From NCBI RefSeq assembly GCF_024808875.1, contig NZ_JANUCT010000012.1, positions 1 through 64,000 of the forward strand: a DNA stretch of 64,000 nt. Direction: 5' to 3'. Positions 8,723 through 19,198 of this stretch are shown one piece after another (the first letter of the stretch is position 1; every line of letters starts with the position of its first letter). The translations under genes and the position numbers were made by a program. This stretch comes from Methylohalomonas lacus. Lineage in GTDB: Bacteria > Pseudomonadota > Gammaproteobacteria > Methylohalomonadales > Methylohalomonadaceae. The notes beneath the pieces were generated by a model. That model saw nothing but the letters and a program-made list of their open reading frames with translations. It made no database searches and was not told where the DNA came from.

Positions 8723-9418
8723 TTACTCGCCCGGCCCGGTCGGTTGTTCGTTCTCGATAATGACACGGCGATAGCGTTCGGGCTCGTCGCGCTCCGGCGC
8801 TGCGGGGGCGCCGGCTTTACGCTGCTGTTCGATCAGTTCCGAGTAGCTCTGTGACGATTCTTCGATCTGCTGCTCGCTCATTTCGTGTTCGAGACTGTTG
8901 TTGAGTTCACGGCCGCGTTCCTCGCCGTAGTCGGCCGCGCGCTCGTAGTAGGCACGGGCCTTGGACAGATCGGCGTCGACGCCCTGGCCCTGGTGATGCA
9001 TCAGCCCGAGCATCAGGTTGGCGTAGCCGTCACCCTCGGCAGCGAGTGCCTCGTAGTGCTGTTGTGCCGTTTCGTAGTCGCCATCGCGATAGGCCTGTTC
9101 CGCCTGTCGCGGGTCGGCCTCGAATGAAGTTGCCGCGTTGTCAGTGTCAGCGGTGCTGCCACTTTCGTTCTGTTGAGCCCGCGCTATGTCTTCATCGCTG
9201 ACATCCAGTGCGCGTTGCAGTTTTTCGAACTGTTCGAGCGCCTGCGGGTCGTCACTGTATTCGCGTTTTTTCTCGGCCAGGGCACGCAGCTCCTCGTCGT
9301 TCAGGCCATTTTCACGTACGTCCGCAAACGAACGTGTTTCCCGTTGTTCCTCGGCGAGGACGCCGGGTGACGCCAGTGCCAGCAACAGAAACCAGTAATT
9401 GATGGGGCGGGATATCAT
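8723..9418 (-). CDS. Exported Sel1/TPR-like protein
   Basis: About 231 residues with signal peptide FLLLALASPGVLA. The start at 9418 is chosen because GGAG lies eight bases upstream. A charged region of about 90 residues leads into two Sel1-like repeats (QAEQAYRDGDYETAQQHY; LMLGLMHHQGQGVDADLSKA). An Arg/Glu-rich tail ends it. It is probably a periplasmic scaffold with unknown partners. It converges on the SMR gene, leaving only five bases between the stop codons. Confidence 0.85.
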   Translation of the reverse strand: MISRPINYWFLLLALASPGVLAEEQRETRSFADVRENGLNDEELRALAEKKREYSDDPQALEQFEKLQRALDVSDEDIARAQQNESGSTADTDNAATSFEADPRQAEQAYRDGDYETAQQHYEALAAEGDGYANLMLGLMHHQGQGVDADLSKARAYYERAADYGEERGRELNNSLEHEMSEQQIEESSQSYSELIEQQRKAGAPAAPERDEPERYRRVIIENEQPTGPGE

Positions 9419-9522
9419 GACAGGAACTCCGGGCATCGCTTTATCCTGCCGGGAAGTATAAAGTGCCCACAGGTATTTAGCGAGCCGGTGCTGACCGGTT
9501 CGCCAACATTGCGGAACCGGCC

Positions 9523-10533
9523 ATGAACGACCCTTTATCCCCTGATCGCGGCGCCTGGCGGCGGCGCTGGTTGCAATTGCTGGGTGCCGGCATCGGTCTA
9601 TATATGACCGTGATCGGTGTATTGATGTTCTGGTGGGGCCACGAGTCGGCGTTGCTGGATGTGACGGCGGATGTCAGTGCTGACGCCAGTACCGCGATCC
9701 GCGGTGAGGTCACCACCAGCACCCTGATACAGGTTGTACAGACCCTGCTCGATAAGCGCGGCGGTTACCTGAGTAACGATATTCTGCCGCCGGGCCTGTG
9801 GCTGGATAACATGCCTGCCTGGGAATACGGCGTGCTGACCCAGGTACGCGATCTGACGCGAGCGCTGCGTAATGATTTCAGCCGTTCGCAAACGCAATCG
9901 ACGGAAGATGCCGACCTGGTGATCGCCGATCCGCAGTTCCACATCGATCACCGGTCCTGGATCCTGCCGGCGGCAGAGAGTGAATACCGTGCCGGCATTA
10001 AGGCGCTGAAACGCTACCGGGCGCGACTGACCAATGCGGCCGACGGTGACGCCCGGTTCTACGCCCGTGCCGATAATCTGCGCAGCTGGCTGGTTATCGT
10101 TGAAAAGCGGCTTGGCAGCCTGTCGCAGCGGCTCAGTGCCAGTGTCGGCCAGGTGCGCATCAACACCGACCTGGGCGGTGAACCCGCCGCCAGCCAGTCG
10201 ACCCGACGGCCGCTGGAGATGATGATCCGGACACCGTGGCTGGAAATCGATGACGTATTCTACGAAGCGCGCGGTGCGACCTGGGCGCTGATCCATTTCC
10301 TGCACGCCATGGAAAGGGACTTTGCCGGCGTTCTCGATGACAAGAATGCGCAGGTCAGCCTGAAACAGATCATTCGTGAACTGGAAGCAACCCAGACCGC
10401 GGTCTGGAGCCCCGTGATCCTGAATGGCTCCGGCTTCGGCCTGCTCGCCAATCACTCGCTGGTCATGGGATCGTATATTTCACGCGCCAACGCGGCGGTC
10501 ATTGATCTGCGCAGTCTGCTGGCTGAAGGGTGA
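9523..10533 (+). CDS. DUF2333 family membrane-anchored protein
   Basis: 336 residues. One N-terminal transmembrane helix (about residues 18-40) is followed by a mostly helical periplasmic domain, with the DUF2333 hallmarks RGGYLSNDILPPGLWLDNMP and VWSPVILNGSGFGLLANHSLV near the two ends. The family is widespread in gammaproteobacteria and has no established function. The gene is followed immediately by repeat cluster B and converges on the YVTN gene. Confidence 0.9.
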   Translation: MNDPLSPDRGAWRRRWLQLLGAGIGLYMTVIGVLMFWWGHESALLDVTADVSADASTAIRGEVTTSTLIQVVQTLLDKRGGYLSNDILPPGLWLDNMPAWEYGVLTQVRDLTRALRNDFSRSQTQSTEDADLVIADPQFHIDHRSWILPAAESEYRAGIKALKRYRARLTNAADGDARFYARADNLRSWLVIVEKRLGSLSQRLSASVGQVRINTDLGGEPAASQSTRRPLEMMIRTPWLEIDDVFYEARGATWALIHFLHAMERDFAGVLDDKNAQVSLKQIIRELEATQTAVWSPVILNGSGFGLLANHSLVMGSYISRANAAVIDLRSLLAEG

Positions 10534-10539
10534 GAGTGG

Positions 10540-10677
10540 TGATTGGTAACTGGTAATTAGTGATTGGCAAGATCCGACTCCTGTGGGATCGGATTGCAAT
10601 CCGCGATTCTTCAAGATCATGTTTCGCCGACTGAAGTCGGCTCCTATCACCAATTACCAATCACCAATCACCAACTT
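10540..10677. repeat. Repeat cluster B: two REP hairpins framed by GGTGATT/AATCACC
   Basis: The left border reads as GTGATTGGT-type units and the right border as ACCAATCACC units, so the cluster ends are inverted relative to each other. Between them are one plus-strand REP (TGTGGGATCGGATTGCAATCCGCGA) and one minus-strand REP with hairpin GCCGACTgaAGTCGGC (10625-10641). The REP core on the minus strand recurs at 45642-45670. It occupies the whole space between two convergent genes. Confidence 0.8.
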
Positions 10678-11641
10678 ACCGCGGTGCGATGAACGGGCCA
10701 TAGGCGCGCGGGCCGTCACCGACGTTGATGGTTCCCGTCACTTCCAGTGTTTCGCTGTCGATCAACGAGACTGAATTGTCGCCCCAGTTGCTGACGTATA
10801 GCGTCTTTCCGTCGGGGTGCAGGTTCATGCCTTCAGGGTAGGAGCCGACCTCGATGTCGGCGATCTTGTCCTGGCTTTCCAGGTCGATAACGGCAACCGT
10901 GCCATCGCGTTGATTGGTTACGAACAGCCGGTTGACTCCCGGCACCTGCTGGGTGACATAGGGAAACAGACCCACGGTCACCGTGGCTGTTAGCTCGAAT
11001 TCGCGGCTGTCGACGATGCTGACGTCACTGGTTTGAACGTTGGCAACGTAGATCTGGCTGCCGTCGACCGCCATGCTGACACCGAACGGTGCCGTGCCGA
11101 CCTCGATTGTGGCCTCGACCTGGTCGGTTTCCAGGTCGATCAGCGACAGGGTGTTGTCATCGCGGTTGCTGACGTAAAGCGATCCACCGTCCGGGTGTAC
11201 GGCCAGTCCGGAAGGTGATGCGCCGACGCTAAAAGTTTTCAGCGTGGTCAGCGTTTCACTGTCAATCATGCGCACGACATCTTCGTACCAGTCTGCGACA
11301 TAGAAGCGGCTGCCATCCGGCTGCATGGCAATCGCCAGTGGTCCTTCGCCGAGTTGCAGGGTGTCGATCAGTTCCAGGTTTTCAATATCAATGACAAATA
11401 CCGAGCGGGCTTCCGGGTCGGTGACAAACAGCCGACGATTGTCGGGTGTAACCGCAACACCGGCCGGTTTGCTGCCGACCTCGATGGTGTCGGTGACCTG
11501 TCCGGTTTCGGTATCGATGACCGAGACCGAACCGCCGATCTGGTTGGTAATGTAGGCGAAAGGTGCAGACTGGCCGATGGACGGCCAGCACAACAGGATA
11601 AATACGAGAACGGGGCTAATACGCATCGTTCGAGTGCTCAA
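10676..11641 (-). CDS. Secreted YVTN beta-propeller protein
   Basis: 321 residues. A signal peptide (VFILLCWPSIGQSA) is followed by seven blades with the repeated pattern 'hYVTN..dgtVSVID..t..v..ti.VG..P.G.a..pdG..lyV'. It probably forms a seven-bladed periplasmic propeller. Members of this group are often encoded beside PQQ-dependent alcohol oxidation genes. Here the next gene upstream is an MxaD-like protein, and pqqA copies lie 21 kb away. Its last codons abut repeat cluster B. An alternative start at the Met of MRISPVL (residue 6) is equally possible. Confidence 0.9.
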   Translation of the reverse strand: MSTRTMRISPVLVFILLCWPSIGQSAPFAYITNQIGGSVSVIDTETGQVTDTIEVGSKPAGVAVTPDNRRLFVTDPEARSVFVIDIENLELIDTLQLGEGPLAIAMQPDGSRFYVADWYEDVVRMIDSETLTTLKTFSVGASPSGLAVHPDGGSLYVSNRDDNTLSLIDLETDQVEATIEVGTAPFGVSMAVDGSQIYVANVQTSDVSIVDSREFELTATVTVGLFPYVTQQVPGVNRLFVTNQRDGTVAVIDLESQDKIADIEVGSYPEGMNLHPDGKTLYVSNWGDNSVSLIDSETLEVTGTINVGDGPRAYGPFIAPR

Positions 11642-11659
11642 TCTTGCAACGGTAAAAGC

Positions 11660-11686
11660 AAAAGCCCGGCTTGCGGCCGGGCTTTT
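11660..11686 (-). terminator. Rho-independent terminator after the MxaD-like gene
   Basis: AAAAGCCCGGC and GCCGGGCTTTT pair over a five-base loop, ten bases past the stop of the SRPBCC gene. The symmetric A/T flanks make it work in either direction. It separates the MxaD-like gene from the YVTN gene, so the latter needs its own promoter or read-through. Confidence 0.85.
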
Positions 11687-11695
11687 GCAGGATGC

Positions 11696-12238
11696 TTACT
11701 GCTCGGCAAGTTCCTTGATGCTGGCCATGCCGGAGTCATAGATATTGATGATGGCATTTTCAGCTGCCTCGTCGGACAGTTCCGGCGGCGGATCGTTGTT
11801 CGGGTAGGCGCGATAGAAGAAGCCCTTCCAGCTCAGGACCGAGCCACCGTTTTCGCCCGCATTGACATCAATCGTCGAGCCGTAGGTACCGACCGGCACG
11901 GCATCGTGGTTGGGTTCGGTAATGCGATAGGCATACAGCATCTCTTCGTCATTATGCTTGAGCATTTCCTCGGTGAAGGATTCGCCGTTTTCCAGCGTCA
12001 GCACGCGTGTTGTGCCTTTTTCATGGCTGCCGTCGGATTCGCACTTGGCGATTGCCGGGTGCCAGTCCTGAATTGAGCAGAACTCGGAAATGACAGCCCA
12101 GACCTTCTCCGGAGAGGCGTCGATCTCTACTTCCTTCATGACCTTGAGGCGACTGGGGCCGTGCGCCGTGGCCAGTGCCGGTATCAGCAACAGGCCGACA
12201 AGCCCGAGCGTGAGTCCGCGAGTTACAAATTTCCGCAT
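11696..12238 (-). CDS. Periplasmic SRPBCC (MxaD-like) protein
   Basis: 180 residues. A signal peptide (LTLGLVGLLLIPALATAHG) is followed by a START/SRPBCC fold: MKEVEIDASPEKVWAVISEF, W.PAI..CE, and the C-terminal amphipathic helix IINIYDSGMASIKELAE. Exported single-domain proteins of this size resemble MxaD, an accessory of methanol dehydrogenase in methylotrophs. That link is by family only; no methanol dehydrogenase is in this window. It sits upstream of the YVTN propeller gene in the same direction. Confidence 0.85.
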   Translation of the reverse strand: MRKFVTRGLTLGLVGLLLIPALATAHGPSRLKVMKEVEIDASPEKVWAVISEFCSIQDWHPAIAKCESDGSHEKGTTRVLTLENGESFTEEMLKHNDEEMLYAYRITEPNHDAVPVGTYGSTIDVNAGENGGSVLSWKGFFYRAYPNNDPPPELSDEAAENAIINIYDSGMASIKELAEQ

Positions 12239-12358
12239 CGTTTTTATTCTCCTGCTATGGGTCTATTCAATCGGGTCCGTCGTCACGTTAGTATGCCGGT
12301 GAGCGACGAATCCCAGTGATGAGTCGAATTATCTTAATCCGAACCGGCTATCCACGTC

Positions 12359-12886
12359 ATGTCGAATCCATTGATCCGGGAATACTTCAGACCATCCGCG
12401 CCGATAAAAGCTCACGCTTTTTGCCGGTTTTTCCTGATCATGCTGATTTTTTCCTTATTGCCGGTTTCACTGCCGGCGGCGACCCCGCTCGAATTGCTGG
12501 CGGTAGAACGCGCCGACGGCGAGACTGTTCATTACCGGGTGGAGATCGCTGACGACGCCGCGTCGCGCCGCGCCGGCCTGATGCACCGCCACGATCTGCC
12601 GGTGGGTAATGGCATGTTGTTCGATTATCACGAGCCGCGTCCGGTGCAGATGTGGATGAAAAATACCCACATACCGCTGGATATGCTGTTTATCGATGCC
12701 GAGGGCTATATCGTTCACATCGTCGAGCACACCCGGCCGCTATCGCGCGAGATCATCGATTCGACCCAGCCGGTACGCGCGGTGCTCGAGGTCAACGCCG
12801 GCAGCAGTGACCGGCACGGCCTGCGCGTCGGCGACCGTGTTTGCCACCGCATCTTCAATAATACCGGGCGACACGACGCGCGCTAG
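12359..12886 (+). CDS. DUF192 family exported protein
   Basis: 175 residues: a long N-region, a hydrophobic core (FFLIMLIFSLLPVSLPAA) and then the DUF192 barrel with RRAGLMHRHDLP, GMLFDY, MWMKNTHIPLDMLFID and a C-terminal VLEVNAG. The family is small and of unknown function. The last four bases overlap the end of the convergent DUF1992 gene. The start might instead be the internal Met before IFSLLP, which would give a more standard signal peptide. Confidence 0.88.
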   Translation: MSNPLIREYFRPSAPIKAHAFCRFFLIMLIFSLLPVSLPAATPLELLAVERADGETVHYRVEIADDAASRRAGLMHRHDLPVGNGMLFDYHEPRPVQMWMKNTHIPLDMLFIDAEGYIVHIVEHTRPLSREIIDSTQPVRAVLEVNAGSSDRHGLRVGDRVCHRIFNNTGRHDAR

Positions 12887-13254
12887 TCACCGGCCAGCCG
12901 CGTCATTACCCGGTCGTAGTAATCGCTTTGCAGCAACAGGCTGCAGCGCTGGCGCGATGTTGCCTCCAGCCGTGCCTGCAGGCAGTTCATGCGGCCGACG
13001 ATGCGGCGCCGCTCGGCGTCGTCTTCCGTCCATTCCAGTTCCGCGCTGAGCGCCTCGATGCTCTTGCGATCGATCACCGCCGGTGGTGCGTAGCCGGCGT
13101 TTTTCAGGACGCGGTGTGCCATGCGCAGTTCTTCCGGCACCAGGCTGTCGTCGTCCAGCTCCAGCGGCCGACCGTGCCCGGCCAGGTTATCCAGCTCGCC
13201 GTTGTCGACGGCTTGCTGGATGCGCTGCTCGGCGAGTTCATCGATCAGGAACAT
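12883..13254 (-). CDS. DUF1992 (DnaJ-homologue subfamily C member 28-like) protein
   Basis: About 123 residues. The conserved start FLIDELAEQRIQQAVDNGELDNLAGHG leads into PLELDDDSLVPEELRMAHRVLKNAGYAPP, the diagnostic core of the DUF1992 family. The C-terminal half is a charged helical region. The start at 13254 begins with this core; an upstream ATG at 13296 would add fourteen unconserved residues. The cellular role is unknown. Confidence 0.88.
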   Translation of the reverse strand: MFLIDELAEQRIQQAVDNGELDNLAGHGRPLELDDDSLVPEELRMAHRVLKNAGYAPPAVIDRKSIEALSAELEWTEDDAERRRIVGRMNCLQARLEATSRQRCSLLLQSDYYDRVMTRLAGD

Positions 13255-13348
13255 GACGTGATCCGTGCAATACGTTGCGTGGCTCAAGCCTCCCATTCCG
13301 AAGCCGGTCGGGCAAGTCCGGCTGCATGATCAGCTGGCTCACAATATC

Positions 13349-13378
13349 TTGACTCTGTAGTAGACTACAGGATATAGA
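13349..13378 (+). promoter_or_regulatory. MerR-type promoter with 16-bp dyad in an overlong spacer
   Basis: TTGACT (13349-13354) and TATAGA (13373-13378) are separated by 18 bases holding a perfect dyad, CTGTAGTAGACTACAG (13355-13370). A long spacer occupied by a palindrome is the signature of MerR/CueR-controlled promoters, where the regulator untwists DNA on metal binding. It lies 24 bases upstream of the merR-type gene, indicating self-regulation and control of the whole copper operon. Confidence 0.8.
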
Positions 13379-13401
13379 CTGGAATACATGAGGTTAAAAC
13401 C

Positions 13402-13847
13402 ATGAAGACAATGACGATCGGGCAGGTTGCCCGCCACACCGGCCTCGGCATCGAAACGGTACGCTACTACGAGCGCGAGGGCCTGATCCCGCCGCCGCCG
13501 CGCAGTGCCGGCGGTTATCGGCGTTATTCCGCCGATAGCATCCGGCAGCTGTCATTTGTCCGCCAGGCCAAGGCGCTGGGTTTCTCGCTGGCCGAAATCC
13601 GCGAGCTGTTGAGCCTGTCCGCCGACAGCCAGGCCAGCAGCCACGCGGTCAAGCAGCTGGCCGAACAGCGTCTGGCCGATATTGATAGCCGCATCGCCGC
13701 GCTCGAGCGCATGCGCGCAGCGCTGGTGCACGTCACCGGGCAGTGTCCCGGCGACGTGCCGCGGGCCGAATGCCCGATCCTGGCAGCACTAGCGGATGGC
13801 CCGGCAGCGCCGCTGCCGGATAAAGCAACGCAGCAGACGAAGACACC

Positions 13848-13851
<4 letters not shown>
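13402..13851 (+). CDS. MerR-family metal-responsive regulator (CueR-like)
   Basis: 149 residues. The N-terminal winged helix ([26 protein letters not shown]) is followed by a dimerisation helix. The C-terminal metal-binding loop is [13 protein letters not shown], with two Cys separated by eight residues. Overlap of its stop with the start of the copper ATPase gene (ATGA) and the dyad promoter upstream support Cu(I) or Ag(I) sensing. CueR normally has seven residues between the two cysteines, so the metal preference should be treated with some caution. Confidence 0.9.
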
Positions 13852-16064
<2,213 letters not shown>

Positions 16065-16113
16065 ACGGGATGATGGGGATGATCCGGCGTGGTCGGCAGG
16101 GCATACTGTCGCT

Positions 16114-16467
16114 ATGAAAACCCTGCGTCCCGTCATGGCTCGACTGTTGCTGTTGCTGCTCGTTCTGCAGCCGGCGGCCGTATTTGCCGCGCAGGGTTGC
16201 CATGACAGCGGTGACAATACCGGCGATCACGCCCATCACGCCGACATGCAGCATGACCAGGCGCCGGCACCTGAACATGCCGAGCCATTGCAGTGCGATT
16301 GCGACTGTTACTGCGTCGGCGGCTGCGCCCAGGTCTGCAATGCCGGTGCCGTGCCGGTCACGTCAACGCCCCCGGCCATCAACACCGACGCGTTGCTGCA
16401 TGGCGCGGACAGTTTCCTGCGCAGCGCCCATCCGGAACCCCACCTGCGACCCCCGAACCACGTCTGA
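16114..16467 (+). CDS. Secreted Cys/His-rich small protein of the copper operon
   Basis: 117 residues with signal peptide LLLLLLVLQPAAVFAA. The mature part is strikingly metal-binding in character: a His/Asp stretch (HDSGDNTGDHAHHADMQHD) and a Cys cluster CDCDCYCVGGCAQVC with six cysteines in fifteen residues. No family is recognised. Its position between copA and the efflux lipoprotein suggests a periplasmic copper or silver buffer; this is inference. The start ATG at 16114 lies 50 bases after copA. Confidence 0.7.
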   Translation: MKTLRPVMARLLLLLLVLQPAAVFAAQGCHDSGDNTGDHAHHADMQHDQAPAPEHAEPLQCDCDCYCVGGCAQVCNAGAVPVTSTPPAINTDALLHGADSFLRSAHPEPHLRPPNHV

Positions 16468-16528
16468 ACCCGAGTGCACGCGACGGCAGTTGCCGTCTTG
16501 TTTGTTAATGAATGTTCAGGAGACGATC

Positions 16529-17911
16529 ATGCGTGGTCGAATTGTATTGCTGGCTCTGCCACTGCTTGGCGGTTGCGCCGCCAGTCTGCCGCAGGACGAC
16601 GGCTTCGATGAAGTGGCAGCAACCGTCGAACAGCGGCTTGAGCAAAAGGCCTACTGGTATCGCGATCGCGAGGCCGATGCCGAAATCCGCGCGAGTGTGG
16701 CGCGGTTGCTGGAACGGCCGTTGAGTGCCGATGCCAGTATCCAGGTTGCATTGCTCAATAACCACCATCTGCAGGCAACCTATGCGCGGCTGGGTCTCGC
16801 GCGCGCTGACCTGGTGCAGGCCAGTCTGCTCGGCAACCCGACGCTGTTTTCCAGCATCCGCTTTCCCAGCCGCGGTAGCGGCACCAACCTCGAGTTCGAG
16901 GTCGCCCAGGGTTTTCTCGACATCCTGCTGCGCCCGGCGCGCCAGCGTATGGCGCAAAGCGAGTTCGAGCGGACCCAGCTGGCGGTCAGCCAGGAGGTGC
17001 TCGACTTCAGCGCCGAAGTGCTGATTGCCTATCGAAAAGTGCAGGCGGCGGCCCGTCGAATGGCCGTGTTCGAGGTCCTCAACGAATCCAGCCAGGCCGG
17101 CTATGAACTCGCGCAGCGTTTCGAGGAAGCCGGCAATATGACGCCGCTGGCACTGAGTCGCCATCGCGCGATAGCCGCGGAAGCCGAAACCGAGCTGCAG
17201 CGGGCGCAGGATGAATATCACAACCGCCGCGATGCCCTGTCCAGGCTGCTGGGACTGGCTGCCGGCGAGCGCGACTGGCAGCTGGCGGACACTTTACCGG
17301 CGTTACCGGAGCAGGCACTGGAGACGTCTCAACTGGCGCAGCGCGCCAGCGACCGGCGCCTCGACCTGCAGGCATTGCGCAAGGATCGCGAACGCCTGCA
17401 GCAGGCCCTGGCCATGACCATGGACACCCGTTACCTGGGCGGTGCCGAATTCGGCTTCAATGCCGAACGTGAAACCGACGGCAGTTCACTGTACGGACCC
17501 AACTTCGCCATCGAGCTGCCAATCTTCGATCAGAAGCAGGCGCAGATCGCCCGGCTGGAGACACTGTTGCTCGACAACAGCGCGGCGATCCAGGCATTGG
17601 AGCGCGACATCGAGAACGACGTGCTGGCCGGCATCGATCGCCTGCAGCGCCTGCGCGATCGGATCGTGCATTACCGCGACGAGGTGATCCCGGCCAACGA
17701 GGACACCCTGAAGCACATGCAGCGCGAACAGAACTACATGCTGGCCGATGTGTTCGACCTGTTGCTGGTGCAGCGCCAGGCGCGGTCCGCCTACCGCGGC
17801 TATATCGACAGCCTGCGCGATTACTGGATCGCGCGGGCCGAACTGCAACGCGCGACAGCCGCCACGCTGGCGGGTCAGGCGCGGACAACGCATGAAGGAG
17901 AGGAACAATGA
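16529..17911 (+). CDS. TolC-family outer-membrane efflux lipoprotein
   Basis: 460 residues. The ATG at 16529 follows CAGGAGA. The lipobox LLGGC (Cys at about residue 15) predicts an outer-membrane lipoprotein like CusC. Two long coiled-coil halves contain the OEP repeats, with the pattern IQVALLNNHHLQATYARLGLA in the first and RRLDLQALRKDRERLQQAL in the second. It would form a trimeric channel-tunnel. No RND pump or membrane-fusion partner is encoded here, which is unusual for a CusC-type protein. The last four bases overlap the multicopper oxidase start. Confidence 0.88.
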   Translation: MRGRIVLLALPLLGGCAASLPQDDGFDEVAATVEQRLEQKAYWYRDREADAEIRASVARLLERPLSADASIQVALLNNHHLQATYARLGLARADLVQASLLGNPTLFSSIRFPSRGSGTNLEFEVAQGFLDILLRPARQRMAQSEFERTQLAVSQEVLDFSAEVLIAYRKVQAAARRMAVFEVLNESSQAGYELAQRFEEAGNMTPLALSRHRAIAAEAETELQRAQDEYHNRRDALSRLLGLAAGERDWQLADTLPALPEQALETSQLAQRASDRRLDLQALRKDRERLQQALAMTMDTRYLGGAEFGFNAERETDGSSLYGPNFAIELPIFDQKQAQIARLETLLLDNSAAIQALERDIENDVLAGIDRLQRLRDRIVHYRDEVIPANEDTLKHMQREQNYMLADVFDLLLVQRQARSAYRGYIDSLRDYWIARAELQRATAATLAGQARTTHEGEEQ

Positions 17912-19191
17912 CCAGTCGCCGTAACCTGTTGATGTCATCAGCCCTGGGCATGCTTGGCCTGGGACTGTCCGGCCATGCCGCCCGGGCTGCCATGGACCCG
18001 GCCAGTGGCCGGCGTCGTCGTGCCGGCGGTAATACCCCGGTGAAAACATTGAACGGCCGTTCGCTGCCTTATGAAATGAAGGACGGCGTGAAAGAGTTCC
18101 ACCTGGTGGCCGAGGAGATCGAGCACGAGTTTGCGCCCGGCTGTGTCGCCAAATGCTGGGGTTACAACGGCTCGACGCCCGGGCCGACCATCGAGGCGGT
18201 CGAGGGCGATCGCGTGCGTATCCTGGTGACCAACAACCTGCCTGAACACACCACCATCCACTGGCACGGCATCCTGTTGCCGTCGGGGATGGACGGTGTC
18301 GGCGGCTTGAGCCAGCCGCACATCAAGCCGGGCGAGACCTATGCCTACGAATTCACGCTCAACCAGCACGGCACGCACATGTATCACCCGCACGCCGACG
18401 AGATGGTACAGATGGCGGTCGGGCTGATGGGCATGTTCATCATTCACCCGAAAGACGGCGATGCCGAGCCGGTGGACCGCGACTACTGCTTCCTGCTGCA
18501 CAACTGGGCGCTGCATCCCGGCACCTACCGGCCGGATCCGTCGATCATGACCGAGTTCGATCTGTGGACCTTCAACAGCAAGGTGTTCCCGGCCATCGAT
18601 TCAATCGTCGCCCGCACGGGAGAACGCGTGCGCATCCGCATGGGCAACCTGTCGATGTGGAATCATCCGATTCATCTGCACGGCCACAAGTACCAGGTCA
18701 CCGGCTCCGACGGCGGCCGCTGGCCGCGCGCGCAGTGGCGCGACGAAACCACCGAGATCGTCGCAGTCGGCCAGACTCGCGACATCGAGTTCATTGCCAA
18801 TCCCGGCGACTGGGCATTCCATTGCCACATGTCGCATCACACCATGAACGCCATGGGCCATGACATCGCCAACACGCTGGGTGTCGATCAGTCCGGGGTT
18901 GCCGAACGCATCCAGAAACTATTGCCTGGTTACATGCCGATGGGCGAGACCGGCATGGCCGAACACGGCCGGCACACGGCGATGGCGAAAAAGCATGCCG
19001 GTCATCACGGCATGCAGGGACCGCGCAACACCCTGCCGATGATGGCCGGCGAGGGGCCGTTCGGACCGATCGAGATGGGCGGTATGTTCACCGTGGTCAA
19101 GATCCGCGATGACCTGGCCCATGATGACTACAGCGATCCGGGCTGGTATAACAACCCGCAGGGCAGCGTCGCCTGGAAAGTGAGCGGATAA
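17908..19191 (+). CDS. Two-domain multicopper oxidase, Tat-exported
   Basis: 427 residues starting with a twin-arginine signal (SRRNLLMSSALGMLGLGLSG). All four copper-binding motifs are present: HWHG (His118, His120), HMYHPH (His157, His160, His162), HPIHLHGH (253-260) and HCHMSHH (305-311). Only two cupredoxin domains are seen, so it resembles two-domain oxidases more than CueO or CopA laccases. A Met/His-rich tail (GMAEHGRHTAMAKKHAGHHGMQG) may bind copper. Probable role: oxidation of periplasmic Cu(I). Translation is coupled to the lipoprotein gene by ATGA. Confidence 0.92.
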   Translation: MTSRRNLLMSSALGMLGLGLSGHAARAAMDPASGRRRRAGGNTPVKTLNGRSLPYEMKDGVKEFHLVAEEIEHEFAPGCVAKCWGYNGSTPGPTIEAVEGDRVRILVTNNLPEHTTIHWHGILLPSGMDGVGGLSQPHIKPGETYAYEFTLNQHGTHMYHPHADEMVQMAVGLMGMFIIHPKDGDAEPVDRDYCFLLHNWALHPGTYRPDPSIMTEFDLWTFNSKVFPAIDSIVARTGERVRIRMGNLSMWNHPIHLHGHKYQVTGSDGGRWPRAQWRDETTEIVAVGQTRDIEFIANPGDWAFHCHMSHHTMNAMGHDIANTLGVDQSGVAERIQKLLPGYMPMGETGMAEHGRHTAMAKKHAGHHGMQGPRNTLPMMAGEGPFGPIEMGGMFTVVKIRDDLAHDDYSDPGWYNNPQGSVAWKVSG

Positions 19192-19198
19192 CCATCGT

